A stretch of DNA of 64,000 nt from Arthrobacter cryoconiti (GTDB taxonomy: Bacteria; Actinomycetota; Actinomycetes; Actinomycetales; Micrococcaceae). The translations under genes and the position numbers were made by a program. The stretch covers positions 87,524 through 151,523 of the forward strand of contig NZ_JAJJBU010000007.1 in NCBI RefSeq assembly GCF_020905375.1, read 5' to 3'. This document shows positions 8,699 to 17,120 of the stretch, piece after piece (positions within the stretch are counted from its first letter, which is position 1; each line of letters starts with the position of its first letter). A model generated the notes under the pieces. That model saw only the letters and a list, made by a program, of their open reading frames with translations, had not been told where the DNA came from and made no database searches.

Positions 8699-10528
8699 AT
8701 GGGCCACGCGCCAGTGCAGGAATCTGTTGAGCAGGTAATGACAACCCACGCAGGCCTTGCCGCCTGGGTTAATGAAGTTGCTGAGCTCACCGCGCCGCAG
8801 AGCGTTCGTTGGGTGAATGGATCATCTGGTGAATATACCGAGCTGACAGACGAGTTGGTAGAGGCTGGGACATTGACCAGACTCAACCCGGAACTCTTCC
8901 CTAACTCCTTTGCCGCCTTCTCGGATCCCAAAGACGTGGCCCGAGTCGAGGCCCGCACGTTCATTTGTTCGGAAAAGAAGCGCGACGCCGGGTTCACGAA
9001 TAACTGGATGGACCCGTCGGAAATGAAGGGCATCCTCAAGGATCGCTTCGCCGGCAGCATGCGCGGACGCACCATGTACGTCATCCCGTTCGTTATGGGT
9101 CCCTTGGATGCGGAAGACCCCAAGTTCGGTGTGGAGATTACCGACTCCGCCTACGTAGTTGCTTCCATGCGCATCATGGCCACTATTGGCGCCGATGTCC
9201 TGGCGAAAATCGAAGCCACTAACGCGTTCTTCGTCCCAGCACTTCACTCCGTGGGGGCCCCGCTAGAGCATGGACAAGAAGATGTTACCTGGCCCTGCAG
9301 CGATGAGAAGTGGATCGTACACTTCCCCGAGGAGCGCTCGATCTTCTCCTACGGATCCGGCTATGGCGGAAACGCGCTGCTGGGTAAGAAATGCTTTGCC
9401 CTGCGCATCGCCTCGGTTATTGCCCGCGATGAGGGATGGCTGGCCGAGCACATGCTCATCCTTAAACTCACCAGCCCTGAAAACAAGAGTTACCACGTCG
9501 CAGCGGCGTTTCCTTCCGCGTGTGGCAAAACCAATCTAGCGCTCCTTAACCCCACGATCGAGGGCTGGAAAGCTGAGACCCTGGGCGATGACATCAACTG
9601 GATGCGCTTTGGTAAAGCCGGGGAACTGCGTGCAGTGAACCCGGAGGCTGGCCTGTTTGGCGTGGCACCAGGCACTGGCTGGACCACCAATCCAAACGCC
9701 ATGGTGGCAATCGCCAAGGGTAACTCCATCTTCACCAACGTTGCCTTGACGGACGACGGCGGCGTGTGGTGGGAAGGGATGACCGACGAGGTCCCGGCGC
9801 ATCTGACCGATTGGGAAGGCAACAGCTGGACGCCGGAGTCGGGACGCAAGGCGGCCCACCCGAATTCACGTTTCTGCACGCCGATTGACCAGGTGGACAT
9901 GCTCTCCCCGGATTACTTCTCTCCGGAGGGTGTGGAAATCAACGCCATCTTCTTTGGCGGGCGCCGTAAGACCACCATTCCCTTGGTGACGCAGTCTCGT
10001 GACTGGAGCCATGGCGTCTTCATGGGATCCACGCTTTCATCGGAGACGACGGCAGCTGCGGCCGGCGCCGTGGGAGTGGTTCGCCGGGATCCTATGGCCA
10101 TGTTGCCATTCATCGGGTACGACGCCGGTGATTACCTCAAGCACTGGATTGGTATCGCTGCCCGGGCAGATCAGGCCAGACTGCCAAAGATTTTCCTTGT
10201 CAATTGGTTCCGGCGCACCTCTAGCGGAGGGTTTGCCTGGCCTGGCTTCGGCGAAAACGGCCGCGTGCTCAAGTGGGCCATAGAGCGTATTGAAGGCACC
10301 GCAGACGCAGTGGAGACACCTATTGGATTTGTACCGACCCCAGAATCCTTGGATTTGTCGGGATTGAATCTAAATGCGGCAGACCTAAAGGACGCACTGG
10401 CAGTAGTCCCGTCCGAATGGGAAGAAGAGCTCAAAGGAATCGACGAATGGTACGCCCGCTTCGGCGAGTCCCTCCCGATGGAGATGGCTGACCAGCTGGC
10501 AGCGCTGAAGACGCGCTTTAGCGCGTAA
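8699..10528 (+). CDS. pckG: Phosphoenolpyruvate carboxykinase (GTP)
   Basis: 609 residues, the usual length of GTP-dependent PEP carboxykinases. It converts oxaloacetate and GTP to PEP and CO2, linking the TCA cycle to gluconeogenesis. The specific P-loop FPSACGKTN is at about 272-280 and the metal-binding GDDINWM region near 296; WMDPSEM and ANCGGGK-type glycine-rich segments have their expected counterparts. I chose the ATG at 8699 because AAGGGA sits 6 bases upstream; earlier in-frame starts add un-conserved residues. A CRP/GlxR-like site and a second palindrome lie upstream, suggesting carbon-source control. A strong terminator follows. Confidence 0.95.
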   Translation: MGHAPVQESVEQVMTTHAGLAAWVNEVAELTAPQSVRWVNGSSGEYTELTDELVEAGTLTRLNPELFPNSFAAFSDPKDVARVEARTFICSEKKRDAGFTNNWMDPSEMKGILKDRFAGSMRGRTMYVIPFVMGPLDAEDPKFGVEITDSAYVVASMRIMATIGADVLAKIEATNAFFVPALHSVGAPLEHGQEDVTWPCSDEKWIVHFPEERSIFSYGSGYGGNALLGKKCFALRIASVIARDEGWLAEHMLILKLTSPENKSYHVAAAFPSACGKTNLALLNPTIEGWKAETLGDDINWMRFGKAGELRAVNPEAGLFGVAPGTGWTTNPNAMVAIAKGNSIFTNVALTDDGGVWWEGMTDEVPAHLTDWEGNSWTPESGRKAAHPNSRFCTPIDQVDMLSPDYFSPEGVEINAIFFGGRRKTTIPLVTQSRDWSHGVFMGSTLSSETTAAAAGAVGVVRRDPMAMLPFIGYDAGDYLKHWIGIAARADQARLPKIFLVNWFRRTSSGGFAWPGFGENGRVLKWAIERIEGTADAVETPIGFVPTPESLDLSGLNLNAADLKDALAVVPSEWEEELKGIDEWYARFGESLPMEMADQLAALKTRFSA

Positions 10529-10572
10529 GGTACAGCGCTGCGCAGTGCGCATTGAGACCAGTGCGCATTGAG

Positions 10573-10628
10573 AAGGGCCCCGGTGTTCCCCACCAGCAAT
10601 TCAAATGGTGGGAAACACCGGGGCCCTT
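10573..10628. terminator. Bidirectional terminator between pckG and hmp
   Basis: AAGGGCCCCGGTGTT plus CCCACCA pair with the complementary downstream arm around a 10-base loop. The two genes converge here. Just before it, a 16-17 base unit containing CAGTGCGCATTGAGA is repeated in tandem. Confidence 0.9.
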
Positions 10629-10658
10629 CTTGCCTTGATCACTGACACTATCTGCGAA

Positions 10659-11831
10659 TTAGTTTGCGCCCGCAAGCCAAAGGTCTGGACCAAAGACCTC
10701 GTAGTGAATCTTCGTGGACGGGATTCCAGCGTTGATGGCCTGGTTCCGAATAGCTTTCATGAACGGCAACGGCCCGCACACATACATGGAAGCATCGGCC
10801 GGGATGTCCAAACCCTCAAGGGTCATAAAGCCCTTATGGAAGCCATCGGCGGGCTCTTCGAGCCACAATTGCAGCTGAGCGCCGTCGATCGCGTCGACGT
10901 CGGAGGTCATTTGCTCACGCAGAGCCCAAGCCTCTAAATTCTTTTCAGCGTGCAGCACAAGTACCTCGCGGTCGCCGCCGTTATCCACGAGTGAGCGCAG
11001 AGCAGAAGCTGAGGGAGTGCAGCCGATACCGGCGGTGGCAAACACGACCGGACCGTCGCCGTCGTCAAAGGTGACATCGCCGTAAGGGTTGGAGAGCTCG
11101 ATGACGTCGCCGACGTTGATGGCGTTGTGCAGCACGGGGGAGACCTCGCCGCCGTCGTCGCGCTTGGTGGTAAAAATTCGGTGCGTGGTGGAATCCACGG
11201 CAGCGGAAAGTGAGTACTGCCGGCACTGGAGCAGACCATCGCTGACGGGGACTTTCACCGAGACAAACTGACCGGGGCGGGCGACTGTCACGGGGGTGTC
11301 ATCGGCTGGTTCGAGCACAAACGTGATGCAGTCGGTACCAGCGGGGATCTTTTCCACAATGGTCCAGGGCATCCATATTTTGTCATTGGCTTGGAGGGCA
11401 TAAAGACCCCTCTCAATCTTGAGCAGGGCGTCCGCCATGAGCCAGTAGACCTCTGTCCAGGCCTCAGCGATCTCAGCTGTGATCACATCGGCCAGCTCCT
11501 CCGCAATGGCCTCGAAGAGGTATTTATAGACGATCTGGTATTGGTCCTCGGTGATACCCAAAGAGGTGTGCTTGTGAGCGATTCGGCTGAGCATTTGCTC
11601 CGGGATGACGTCCGGATTGGCGATAAGAGCCGTGGCGAAGCCTGCGATCGATCCAGCCAGAGCCTTCTGCTGTTCGCCGTTGCCTTGGTTGGCGCGGCTA
11701 AAGAGCCCATCGAGAAGCTCTGGGTGTGCGGCAAACATCCGGGAATAGAAGTTTGGTGTGATTGCACCCATTCGGGAGCCTACCAACGGCAGGGTTGCAG
11801 AAATTAACGGGCGAGACTTTTCCGAAAGCAT
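10659..11831 (-). CDS. hmp: Flavohemoprotein, nitric oxide dioxygenase
   Basis: 390-residue three-domain enzyme that oxidises NO to nitrate using O2 and NADH. The globin domain (1-140) has Tyr29 in NFYSRMF and the proximal His88 in HKHTS. The FAD domain (about 150-260) has RQYSLS, and the NAD domain (265-390) has the glycine-rich AGIGCTPS and the C-terminal EVFGP. AAGGAG stands just before the ATG. A perfect NsrR-like palindrome is centred about 50 bases upstream and the nsrR-like gene lies next door on the same strand, so control by NO through NsrR is likely. Confidence 0.95.
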   Translation of the reverse strand: MLSEKSRPLISATLPLVGSRMGAITPNFYSRMFAAHPELLDGLFSRANQGNGEQQKALAGSIAGFATALIANPDVIPEQMLSRIAHKHTSLGITEDQYQIVYKYLFEAIAEELADVITAEIAEAWTEVYWLMADALLKIERGLYALQANDKIWMPWTIVEKIPAGTDCITFVLEPADDTPVTVARPGQFVSVKVPVSDGLLQCRQYSLSAAVDSTTHRIFTTKRDDGGEVSPVLHNAINVGDVIELSNPYGDVTFDDGDGPVVFATAGIGCTPSASALRSLVDNGGDREVLVLHAEKNLEAWALREQMTSDVDAIDGAQLQLWLEEPADGFHKGFMTLEGLDIPADASMYVCGPLPFMKAIRNQAINAGIPSTKIHYEVFGPDLWLAGAN

Positions 11832-11873
11832 CGTTACTCCTTGGGTCGAAGTTGAGGTGACTTAACCAAAGTA

Positions 11874-11886
11874 GCATTTCAAATGC
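11874..11886. promoter_or_regulatory. NsrR-like operator of hmp
   Basis: GCATTT-C-AAATGC is a perfect inverted repeat equal to the core of the known NsrR consensus (ATGCATTT-N-AAATGCAT). It sits upstream of hmp and downstream of nsrR. Confidence 0.75.
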
Positions 11887-11901
11887 GTAATTAATTCGAC
11901 A

Positions 11902-11922
11902 TTTTCTACAAGTCGTAGAAAA
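11902..11922. terminator. Short AT-rich hairpin after nsrR
   Basis: TTTTCTAC and GTAGAAAA flank a 5-base loop, 19 bases past the nsrR stop on the minus strand. It may be a weak terminator or part of the hmp control region. Confidence 0.4.
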
Positions 11923-11940
11923 GCACCGGAACGGCGCGGA

Positions 11941-12390
11941 TTAGTGCACGCGAGACGTGTTCAATGTCACAGTGATGGGCCCTGAAGTCGGAGGCTCGGA
12001 AAGACTGGAAATAGTGACCTGGTCCAATGAAACGTAAAAAGCTTCGCGGGCATGGTTCAGGACACCTCGTAAACCACATGCGGGCATAAGGGGACAATCG
12101 CCCATACTGCCGTGGCATTGCGCCACGTCTGAATGGTCAGAGAGAATGCGCAGCACACCACCCACCGTGGCATTCCGCCCGGCCGCAGTGATACGCACTC
12201 CACCACTGCGCCCACGGAAAGCTTCAATGAGCCCCATTTGCCGTAGCTTCAAGACCGCCTTGCTGACATGGTTGTACGGTGTGCCCACCGCGTCAGCAAG
12301 TTCCCGGGTAGTAGATAGGTCTGCTTCCGGAGCCACACACAGCACCATTAGGATGCGGAGGCTGACGTCAGAAAATGAATTAAGCCGCAT
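11941..12390 (-). CDS. nsrR: Rrf2-family NO sensor NsrR
   Basis: 149-residue Rrf2-type repressor. A winged helix-turn-helix fills residues 1-80. Cys92, Cys99 and Cys105 have the spacing of the [4Fe-4S] cluster ligands of actinobacterial NsrR. Nitrosylation of the cluster releases DNA and derepresses hmp. It lies between hmp and a small hypothetical gene, 3 bases after the latter's stop, so it is probably transcribed with it. The palindrome before hmp is the obvious target. Confidence 0.85.
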   Translation of the reverse strand: MRLNSFSDVSLRILMVLCVAPEADLSTTRELADAVGTPYNHVSKAVLKLRQMGLIEAFRGRSGGVRITAAGRNATVGGVLRILSDHSDVAQCHGSMGDCPLMPACGLRGVLNHAREAFYVSLDQVTISSLSEPPTSGPITVTLNTSRVH

Positions 12391-12393
12391 GGT

Positions 12394-12840
12394 TTAGGCC
12401 CAGATTTGCCGATCCCCGGGCTCCATGAACGGATTGCCGAATTCCCATCCGCTGGGTGCCTGCCGGTAGGGACGAACTGCTGAGACCCCAACACCGCTGC
12501 TGTGCTCAGCCATGACATGAATGGCGTCAGTGGAGTCGTCGGGTAAATGGATGTCACACACGACGGCGGCCGCTCGGTTCTGATCCTTTTGTGCGGATAA
12601 GGCCTCAAATAGATCTGCGATCATGGCGTCGGCGTCTAGCTCTGTTTCTTCCTCGCCGTCCATAGTGTTAGGAGAGACCGCGACCAAGCTGATGCCGCCG
12701 TCGTTGGCTACCACCAAGCCCACCGGGACAAATGCTCCATGAGTTTGAATCTGCTCACCAGCAACACCAAGGGCCGTCCCAATGAGCTTGTTCAGATCCT
12801 CTTGAACTAGTGCGTCCGCTGCTTCTGTATCGTTTTCCAC
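12394..12840 (-). CDS. Conserved hypothetical protein
   Basis: 148-residue acidic soluble protein without signal peptide or membrane span; I recognise no domain. I chose the GTG at 12840 because AGGAG lies 4 bases upstream; the longer ORF from 12924 would run back into manB. The central segment (VPVGLVVANDGGISLVAV) alternates strands and the C-terminus ends in FMEPGDRQIWA. It follows manB by 13 bases and precedes nsrR by 3, so the three may share a transcript. Function unknown. Confidence 0.65.
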   Translation of the reverse strand: MENDTEAADALVQEDLNKLIGTALGVAGEQIQTHGAFVPVGLVVANDGGISLVAVSPNTMDGEEETELDADAMIADLFEALSAQKDQNRAAAVVCDIHLPDDSTDAIHVMAEHSSGVGVSAVRPYRQAPSGWEFGNPFMEPGDRQIWA

Positions 12841-12853
12841 TGGACTCCTTGGG

Positions 12854-14266
12854 TTATTGGCGAACAAGTTCAAGCACGGCGTCGCGGATGTCTGCCATCG
12901 TGACGGCGTCCACGGCTTCGGCATTCAGACGCAAGAATGGTTCGGTGTTGGACGCGCGCAGGTTGAACCACCAGCGCCCGTCTTTGGCGGTGAAAGTGAG
13001 GCCATCGAGCTCATCAATGGCGACGTCGTCGTTGGTGTAGGCGGCGCGTACCCGGGCCACAGCGGCCGGAACGTCAGCGAGCTGGGAGTTGATTTCGCCG
13101 CTGGAAACATAGGGCTCATACTCGCGCCCAAGCTCCGAGAGCGGCTCGCCCTGTTCGCCAAGTGCGGCCAAAACGTGCATGGCGGCCAGCATGCCCGTGT
13201 CTGCGTTGAAGAAGTCGCGGAAGTAGTAGTGGGCGGAGTGCTCGCCACCAAAGACGGCGCCTTCTGCGGCCATCGTGGCTTTGATGAAGGAGTGTCCCAC
13301 CCTGGTGCGCACTGCCCGGCCGCCGTCGTGGGCGATCAATTCAGGCACGGCACGGGAGGTGATGAGGTTATGGATGACGGTGGGGTGTTCCTCGCCGGCG
13401 GCCTGTGCTCGGGCGATTTCGCGCCGAGCCACCAGTGCCGTGACGGCGGATGGGGAGAGGGGTGCGCCGAGTTCGTCAATGACGAAGCAGCGGTCAGCGT
13501 CGCCGTCGAACGCCAAACCGATGTCAGCGCCGTGTTTGACGACAGCAGCTTGAAGGTCAAGTAGATTGGCCGGCTCCAAGGGATTGGCTGGGTGGTTCGG
13601 GAAGGTGCCATCGAGTTCAAAGTAAAGAGGCACGATCTCGAACGGCAGCCCGGCCAAGAGGGTATCGCCGAGGACTGCGGGGGTGGTCATTCCGGCCATT
13701 CCGTTGCCAGCATCAACCACGATTTTCAGGGGGCGTGAGCCGGAAAGGTCAACGAGCTTGCGCAGATATTCGGCGTATTCCTTCAGGACGTCAGTGACGC
13801 TGATGCTACCTTTTTCACCGCTCGGGATACCGTCTGCGAGGTATTTTTGCGCCAGGTCGCGGATATCCATCAGGCCGGTTTCGGATGAGACCGGGACCGC
13901 GCCGGCCTTGGCCATCTTCATGCCGTTGTATTCAGCCGGGTTGTGGCTGGCCGTGAAAACGACGCCGGCTGCTTTGAGAGCACCGCAAGCAAAATACAGT
14001 TCGTCGGTGGAAATTAGTCCCAACAGCGAAACGTTGCCCCCCCGGCTTGCGGCACCGTCCGCAAAGGCCTGTGAGAAATCGGCAGAAGAAGGGCGCATAT
14101 CGCCGCCTACGAGCACGGTTTCGCCAGCTAAACCCAGCACGTCGACAAATGCGGCGCCAACAGCCTTGACGGATTCGGCCGTGATGGATTCGCCCACAAT
14201 TCCGCGTACGTCATAGGCCTTGAACGACGTAGAGAGGTCAACCGGTACGTTCTTTGCAGTAGTCAC
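12854..14266 (-). CDS. manB: Phosphomannomutase/phosphoglucomutase
   Basis: 470-residue alpha-D-phosphohexomutase interconverting hexose-6- and hexose-1-phosphates for cell-envelope sugars. The active-site phosphoserine is in TASHNP, the Mg-binding loop is FDGDADRC, and the sugar loop GGEHSAHYYFRD and C-terminal phosphate loop RASNTEP are present. The GTG start has no spaced ribosome site; instead TAATAT lies exactly 6 bases upstream, which points to a leaderless mRNA. It is divergent from recQ. Assignment between ManB and PgcA cannot be settled from sequence alone. Confidence 0.9.
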   Translation of the reverse strand: MTTAKNVPVDLSTSFKAYDVRGIVGESITAESVKAVGAAFVDVLGLAGETVLVGGDMRPSSADFSQAFADGAASRGGNVSLLGLISTDELYFACGALKAAGVVFTASHNPAEYNGMKMAKAGAVPVSSETGLMDIRDLAQKYLADGIPSGEKGSISVTDVLKEYAEYLRKLVDLSGSRPLKIVVDAGNGMAGMTTPAVLGDTLLAGLPFEIVPLYFELDGTFPNHPANPLEPANLLDLQAAVVKHGADIGLAFDGDADRCFVIDELGAPLSPSAVTALVARREIARAQAAGEEHPTVIHNLITSRAVPELIAHDGGRAVRTRVGHSFIKATMAAEGAVFGGEHSAHYYFRDFFNADTGMLAAMHVLAALGEQGEPLSELGREYEPYVSSGEINSQLADVPAAVARVRAAYTNDDVAIDELDGLTFTAKDGRWWFNLRASNTEPFLRLNAEAVDAVTMADIRDAVLELVRQ

Positions 14267-14376
14267 TCTTCCATATTACCGGGACCGTGTGCGGACAGAG
14301 AATCGTCTGGCGAAGTTATCCACAGGTCTGTGCCTTTGCGGCGGTGGTGTCACAACTCCACTGGGATACTGGATAT

Positions 14377-16572
14377 ATGACTTCGCGCCAGTTCACCTCA
14401 TCGGCCACCGCTTCGCTCTCCGACTCGACGCAGCAGGGCACTTCGCCGCACGATCCAACTTCCACCCGCGGCAATGCCCTCGAGGTCCTGCGCAGGTTGG
14501 TCGGGCGGGATGACGCGGACTTTCACGACGGCCAGTTTGAGGCCATCGAGGCACTGGTCGACGCCGGACGGCGGGCTTTGGTGGTCCAGCGCACCGGTTG
14601 GGGTAAATCGGCCGTGTATTTTGTCTCCTCGCTACTGTTGCGTGCCCGTGGGGCAGGGCCCACCCTGATCGTCTCGCCCTTACTGGCGTTGATGCGCGAT
14701 CAGGTCGCTGCGGCGGAACGAGCCGGGGTGCGGGCCATGGCCATCAACTCAGCCAACGCCACCGAATGGGATCTGGTCTCCCAGGCGTTGGCTGCGGATG
14801 AAGTGGATGTGCTGCTTGTTTCCCCTGAACGGTTAACCAATCCTTCCTTTAGAGAGAACCAGTTGCCCACGCTCATCCGACGCACCGGCCTCCTGGTGAT
14901 TGACGAGGCCCACTGCATCTCAGACTGGGGTCACGATTTCCGTCCGGACTACCGCAGAATTGCGGACTTGATCGCCCAGTTACCGGCTACGGTGCCTGTC
15001 CTGGCGACTACCGCCACCGCCAATTCGAGGGTTGTTGCGGACATCGAGGAACAGTTGGGTACGGGAGTGTTCACTATCCGTGGACCTCTGGCCCGTAAAT
15101 CACTACGTCTGGGCGTGCTCCGGCTGGCGGATTCTCGCGATCGGCTTGGCTGGCTCCTAACGCATCTAAAGGAGCTGCCGGGCAGCGGAATTATTTACAC
15201 TCTGACGGTTTCCGCCGCAGAGGACACTGCGCGGCTATTGGCCGAGGCCGGCCATGTGGTCAAGGCGTACACCGGGCGCACAGACACCATGGAACGGGAA
15301 GCTCTGGAAGAGGCCCTGAAGAACAACGACGTCAAAGCACTCGTGGCTACAAGTGCCCTTGGTATGGGCTTTGACAAGCCAGACCTCGGATTCGTGGTCC
15401 ACCTCGGAGCGCCGTCGTCGCCCGTGGCCTATTACCAACAGGTGGGGCGTGCCGGGCGTGGCAGTGCCAACGCGGACGTACTCTTGTTGCCCGGGAGTGA
15501 AGACACGGACATCTGGCAGTACTTTGCCACAGCATCCATGCCGTCCGAGGATAAGGCTACGGCTGTTCTTTCGGCATTGGCCCAAACTGCTCGGCCCATG
15601 TCCACGCAGGCGTTGGAGGCTCGGGTGGACTTGCGGCGGACTCCGTTGGAGCTGTTGTTGAAGGTCCTGGCCGTGGACGGTGCCGTGAAGAGGGTTCAGG
15701 GAGGCTGGGAATCCACGGGTGAACGGTGGGTGTACGACGCCGAACGCTACGCGAGGATTGCGCAGGCCCGCATAGACGAGCAGCAGTCAATGATCGTCTA
15801 TGAGGAGATGACGGGTTGCCGGATGGAATACCTCGCTGCCGCACTTGATGATTCAACGGCTGCTCCCTGTGGCCGCTGTGACGGCTGTGCCGGGCGCTGG
15901 TTCCCTACAGATATTGGCACCGGTGCCGTTGAAGCCGCGAGTGAGTCGCTAAGCCATGCGGGTCTGCCCATTGATCCGCGTACTCTCTGGCCCACTGGAA
16001 TGGACCGGTTAGGCGTGCCCGTGAAGGGCAAAATCAAGCCCGAAGAACAGGTGGGTCCAGGGCGTGTGTTGGCCAGATTGACCGATCTTGGCTGGGGAAA
16101 CACGCTGAGGGCGATGTTTGCCCAAGGCGTTCCGGACGCGCCCATTGATTCCGGTGTGGCGCAGGCAATGGTGGCCGTTCTGCGCGACTGGGGTCAGTCC
16201 CGCTGGGCAGGTCAGGGGAGACCGGTAGCCGTGGTGTCCATGCCATCACGCTCCAAGCCTGAGCTGGTGCGCTCCCTAGCTGCGGCGATGTGCCAAGTGG
16301 GCCAGCTGCCGTATCTTGGCGAGTTGACACTGGACTTTGGTGGCCCCACCGGGCAGCGTGGCGGCAATAGTGCTTACCGCTTGGCCGGGGTGTGGGATCG
16401 CTTTATTGTGGGTCCGGAACTTGAGGCCGCCATTGCCGGTTACGGACGTGGACCGGTACTACTCATCGACGATCTTGTGGATAGCCGGTGGACCCTGACA
16501 GTTGCTGCCCGCGCACTACGCCTGGCAGGTGTGGACCAAGTCCTGCCTCTGGTTATAGCCCAAGCCGGGTAA
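14377..16572 (+). CDS. recQ: RecQ-family DNA helicase with C-terminal PRTase-like domain
   Basis: 731-residue ATP-dependent 3'-5' DNA helicase for recombination and repair. Walker A QRTGWGKS lies near residue 67 and the DEAH motif in IDEAHCISDWGHDFRPDY near 175. The helicase C lobe has GMGFDKPD and QQVGRAGR, and Cys residues in APCGRCDGC form a zinc site. The last 150 residues are extra: they end in VLLIDDLVDSRWTLTVAA, the PRPP-binding motif of phosphoribosyltransferases. Such tails occur in actinobacterial RecQ proteins but their use is unclear. The ATG at 14377 has GATACT 6 bases upstream, so the mRNA is probably leaderless. It is divergent from manB. Confidence 0.88.
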   Translation: MTSRQFTSSATASLSDSTQQGTSPHDPTSTRGNALEVLRRLVGRDDADFHDGQFEAIEALVDAGRRALVVQRTGWGKSAVYFVSSLLLRARGAGPTLIVSPLLALMRDQVAAAERAGVRAMAINSANATEWDLVSQALAADEVDVLLVSPERLTNPSFRENQLPTLIRRTGLLVIDEAHCISDWGHDFRPDYRRIADLIAQLPATVPVLATTATANSRVVADIEEQLGTGVFTIRGPLARKSLRLGVLRLADSRDRLGWLLTHLKELPGSGIIYTLTVSAAEDTARLLAEAGHVVKAYTGRTDTMEREALEEALKNNDVKALVATSALGMGFDKPDLGFVVHLGAPSSPVAYYQQVGRAGRGSANADVLLLPGSEDTDIWQYFATASMPSEDKATAVLSALAQTARPMSTQALEARVDLRRTPLELLLKVLAVDGAVKRVQGGWESTGERWVYDAERYARIAQARIDEQQSMIVYEEMTGCRMEYLAAALDDSTAAPCGRCDGCAGRWFPTDIGTGAVEAASESLSHAGLPIDPRTLWPTGMDRLGVPVKGKIKPEEQVGPGRVLARLTDLGWGNTLRAMFAQGVPDAPIDSGVAQAMVAVLRDWGQSRWAGQGRPVAVVSMPSRSKPELVRSLAAAMCQVGQLPYLGELTLDFGGPTGQRGGNSAYRLAGVWDRFIVGPELEAAIAGYGRGPVLLIDDLVDSRWTLTVAARALRLAGVDQVLPLVIAQAG

Positions 16573-16586
16573 AACCCCCACGGCTC

Positions 16587-16711
16587 AACGCTCGGTTACT
16601 TTCGGGTGTGTTTTTGGGAACGCTCGGTTACTTGGTGAGAAAGCGTTTGGTAAAAGTGACCCTAAAGTAACCGAGCGTCAGGGAAAAGTGACCCTAAAGT
16701 AACCGAGCGTT
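16587..16711. repeat. Palindromic dispersed repeat, copy 1
   Basis: The unit AACGCTCGGTTACTTT occurs at 16587-16602 and, shortened, at 16619-16633, and inverted at 16664-16678 and 16696-16711. The two inverted copies are each preceded by AAAAGTGACCCT. The whole can fold into nested hairpins. The same unit makes up the element at 51437-51528. It begins 15 bases past the recQ stop. Confidence 0.9.
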
Positions 16712-16888
16712 GGGGGTGGCCGGACCCCTGTTACTGACTGTTACTGGCCGGCGGGAGCGGGCGGAGGCCTTGCAGGCCGCCGTCGACGGCGATAGAGGTT
16801 CCGGTGGTCCATCAGGGCAGTGGGCTTTGGGCAAGGAAGGCAGTGGGCTCTTCGTTGTTGAGAACAGACAGGCTGCCAACAGGGCAAG
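16712..16888. other. Gap with no supportable gene
   Basis: Between the repeat and the tRNA-Ser terminator. Open frames cross it but none has a ribosome site or recognisable product. Confidence 0.5.
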
Positions 16889-16924
16889 AAAAAAGTACCC
16901 CCGAACGGGTCGGGGGTACTTTCT
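16889..16924 (-). terminator. Terminator of tRNA-Ser(GCT)
   Basis: AAAGTACCCCCGA pairs with TCGGGGGTACTTT around a short loop. On the minus strand it ends in a run of T, right after the tRNA. Confidence 0.85.
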
Positions 16925-16929
16925 ACGGG

Positions 16930-17017
16930 CGGAGACGGGGAGATTTGAACTCCCGGTGGAGTTGTGCCCCACACTTCATTAGCAGTGAAGCCCATTCGGC
17001 CGCTCTGGCACGTCTCC
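16930..17017 (-). tRNA. tRNA-Ser (anticodon GCT)
   Basis: 88 bases on the minus strand: acceptor GGAGACG with CGTCTCC, anticodon loop CTGCTAA, a long variable arm (GTGGGGCACAACTCCAC region) as in serine tRNAs, and T-loop GTTCAAATC. Confidence 0.95.
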
Positions 17018-17120
17018 AGCACTGGAGGGGGTAGAAGCCCCCCGCCAGCATCCCAAACTTTACCTAGTGAAAGGGGTACAAAGCAAAACGGCTGCTGCTG
17101 GGGCACCTAGGAGCACAATT

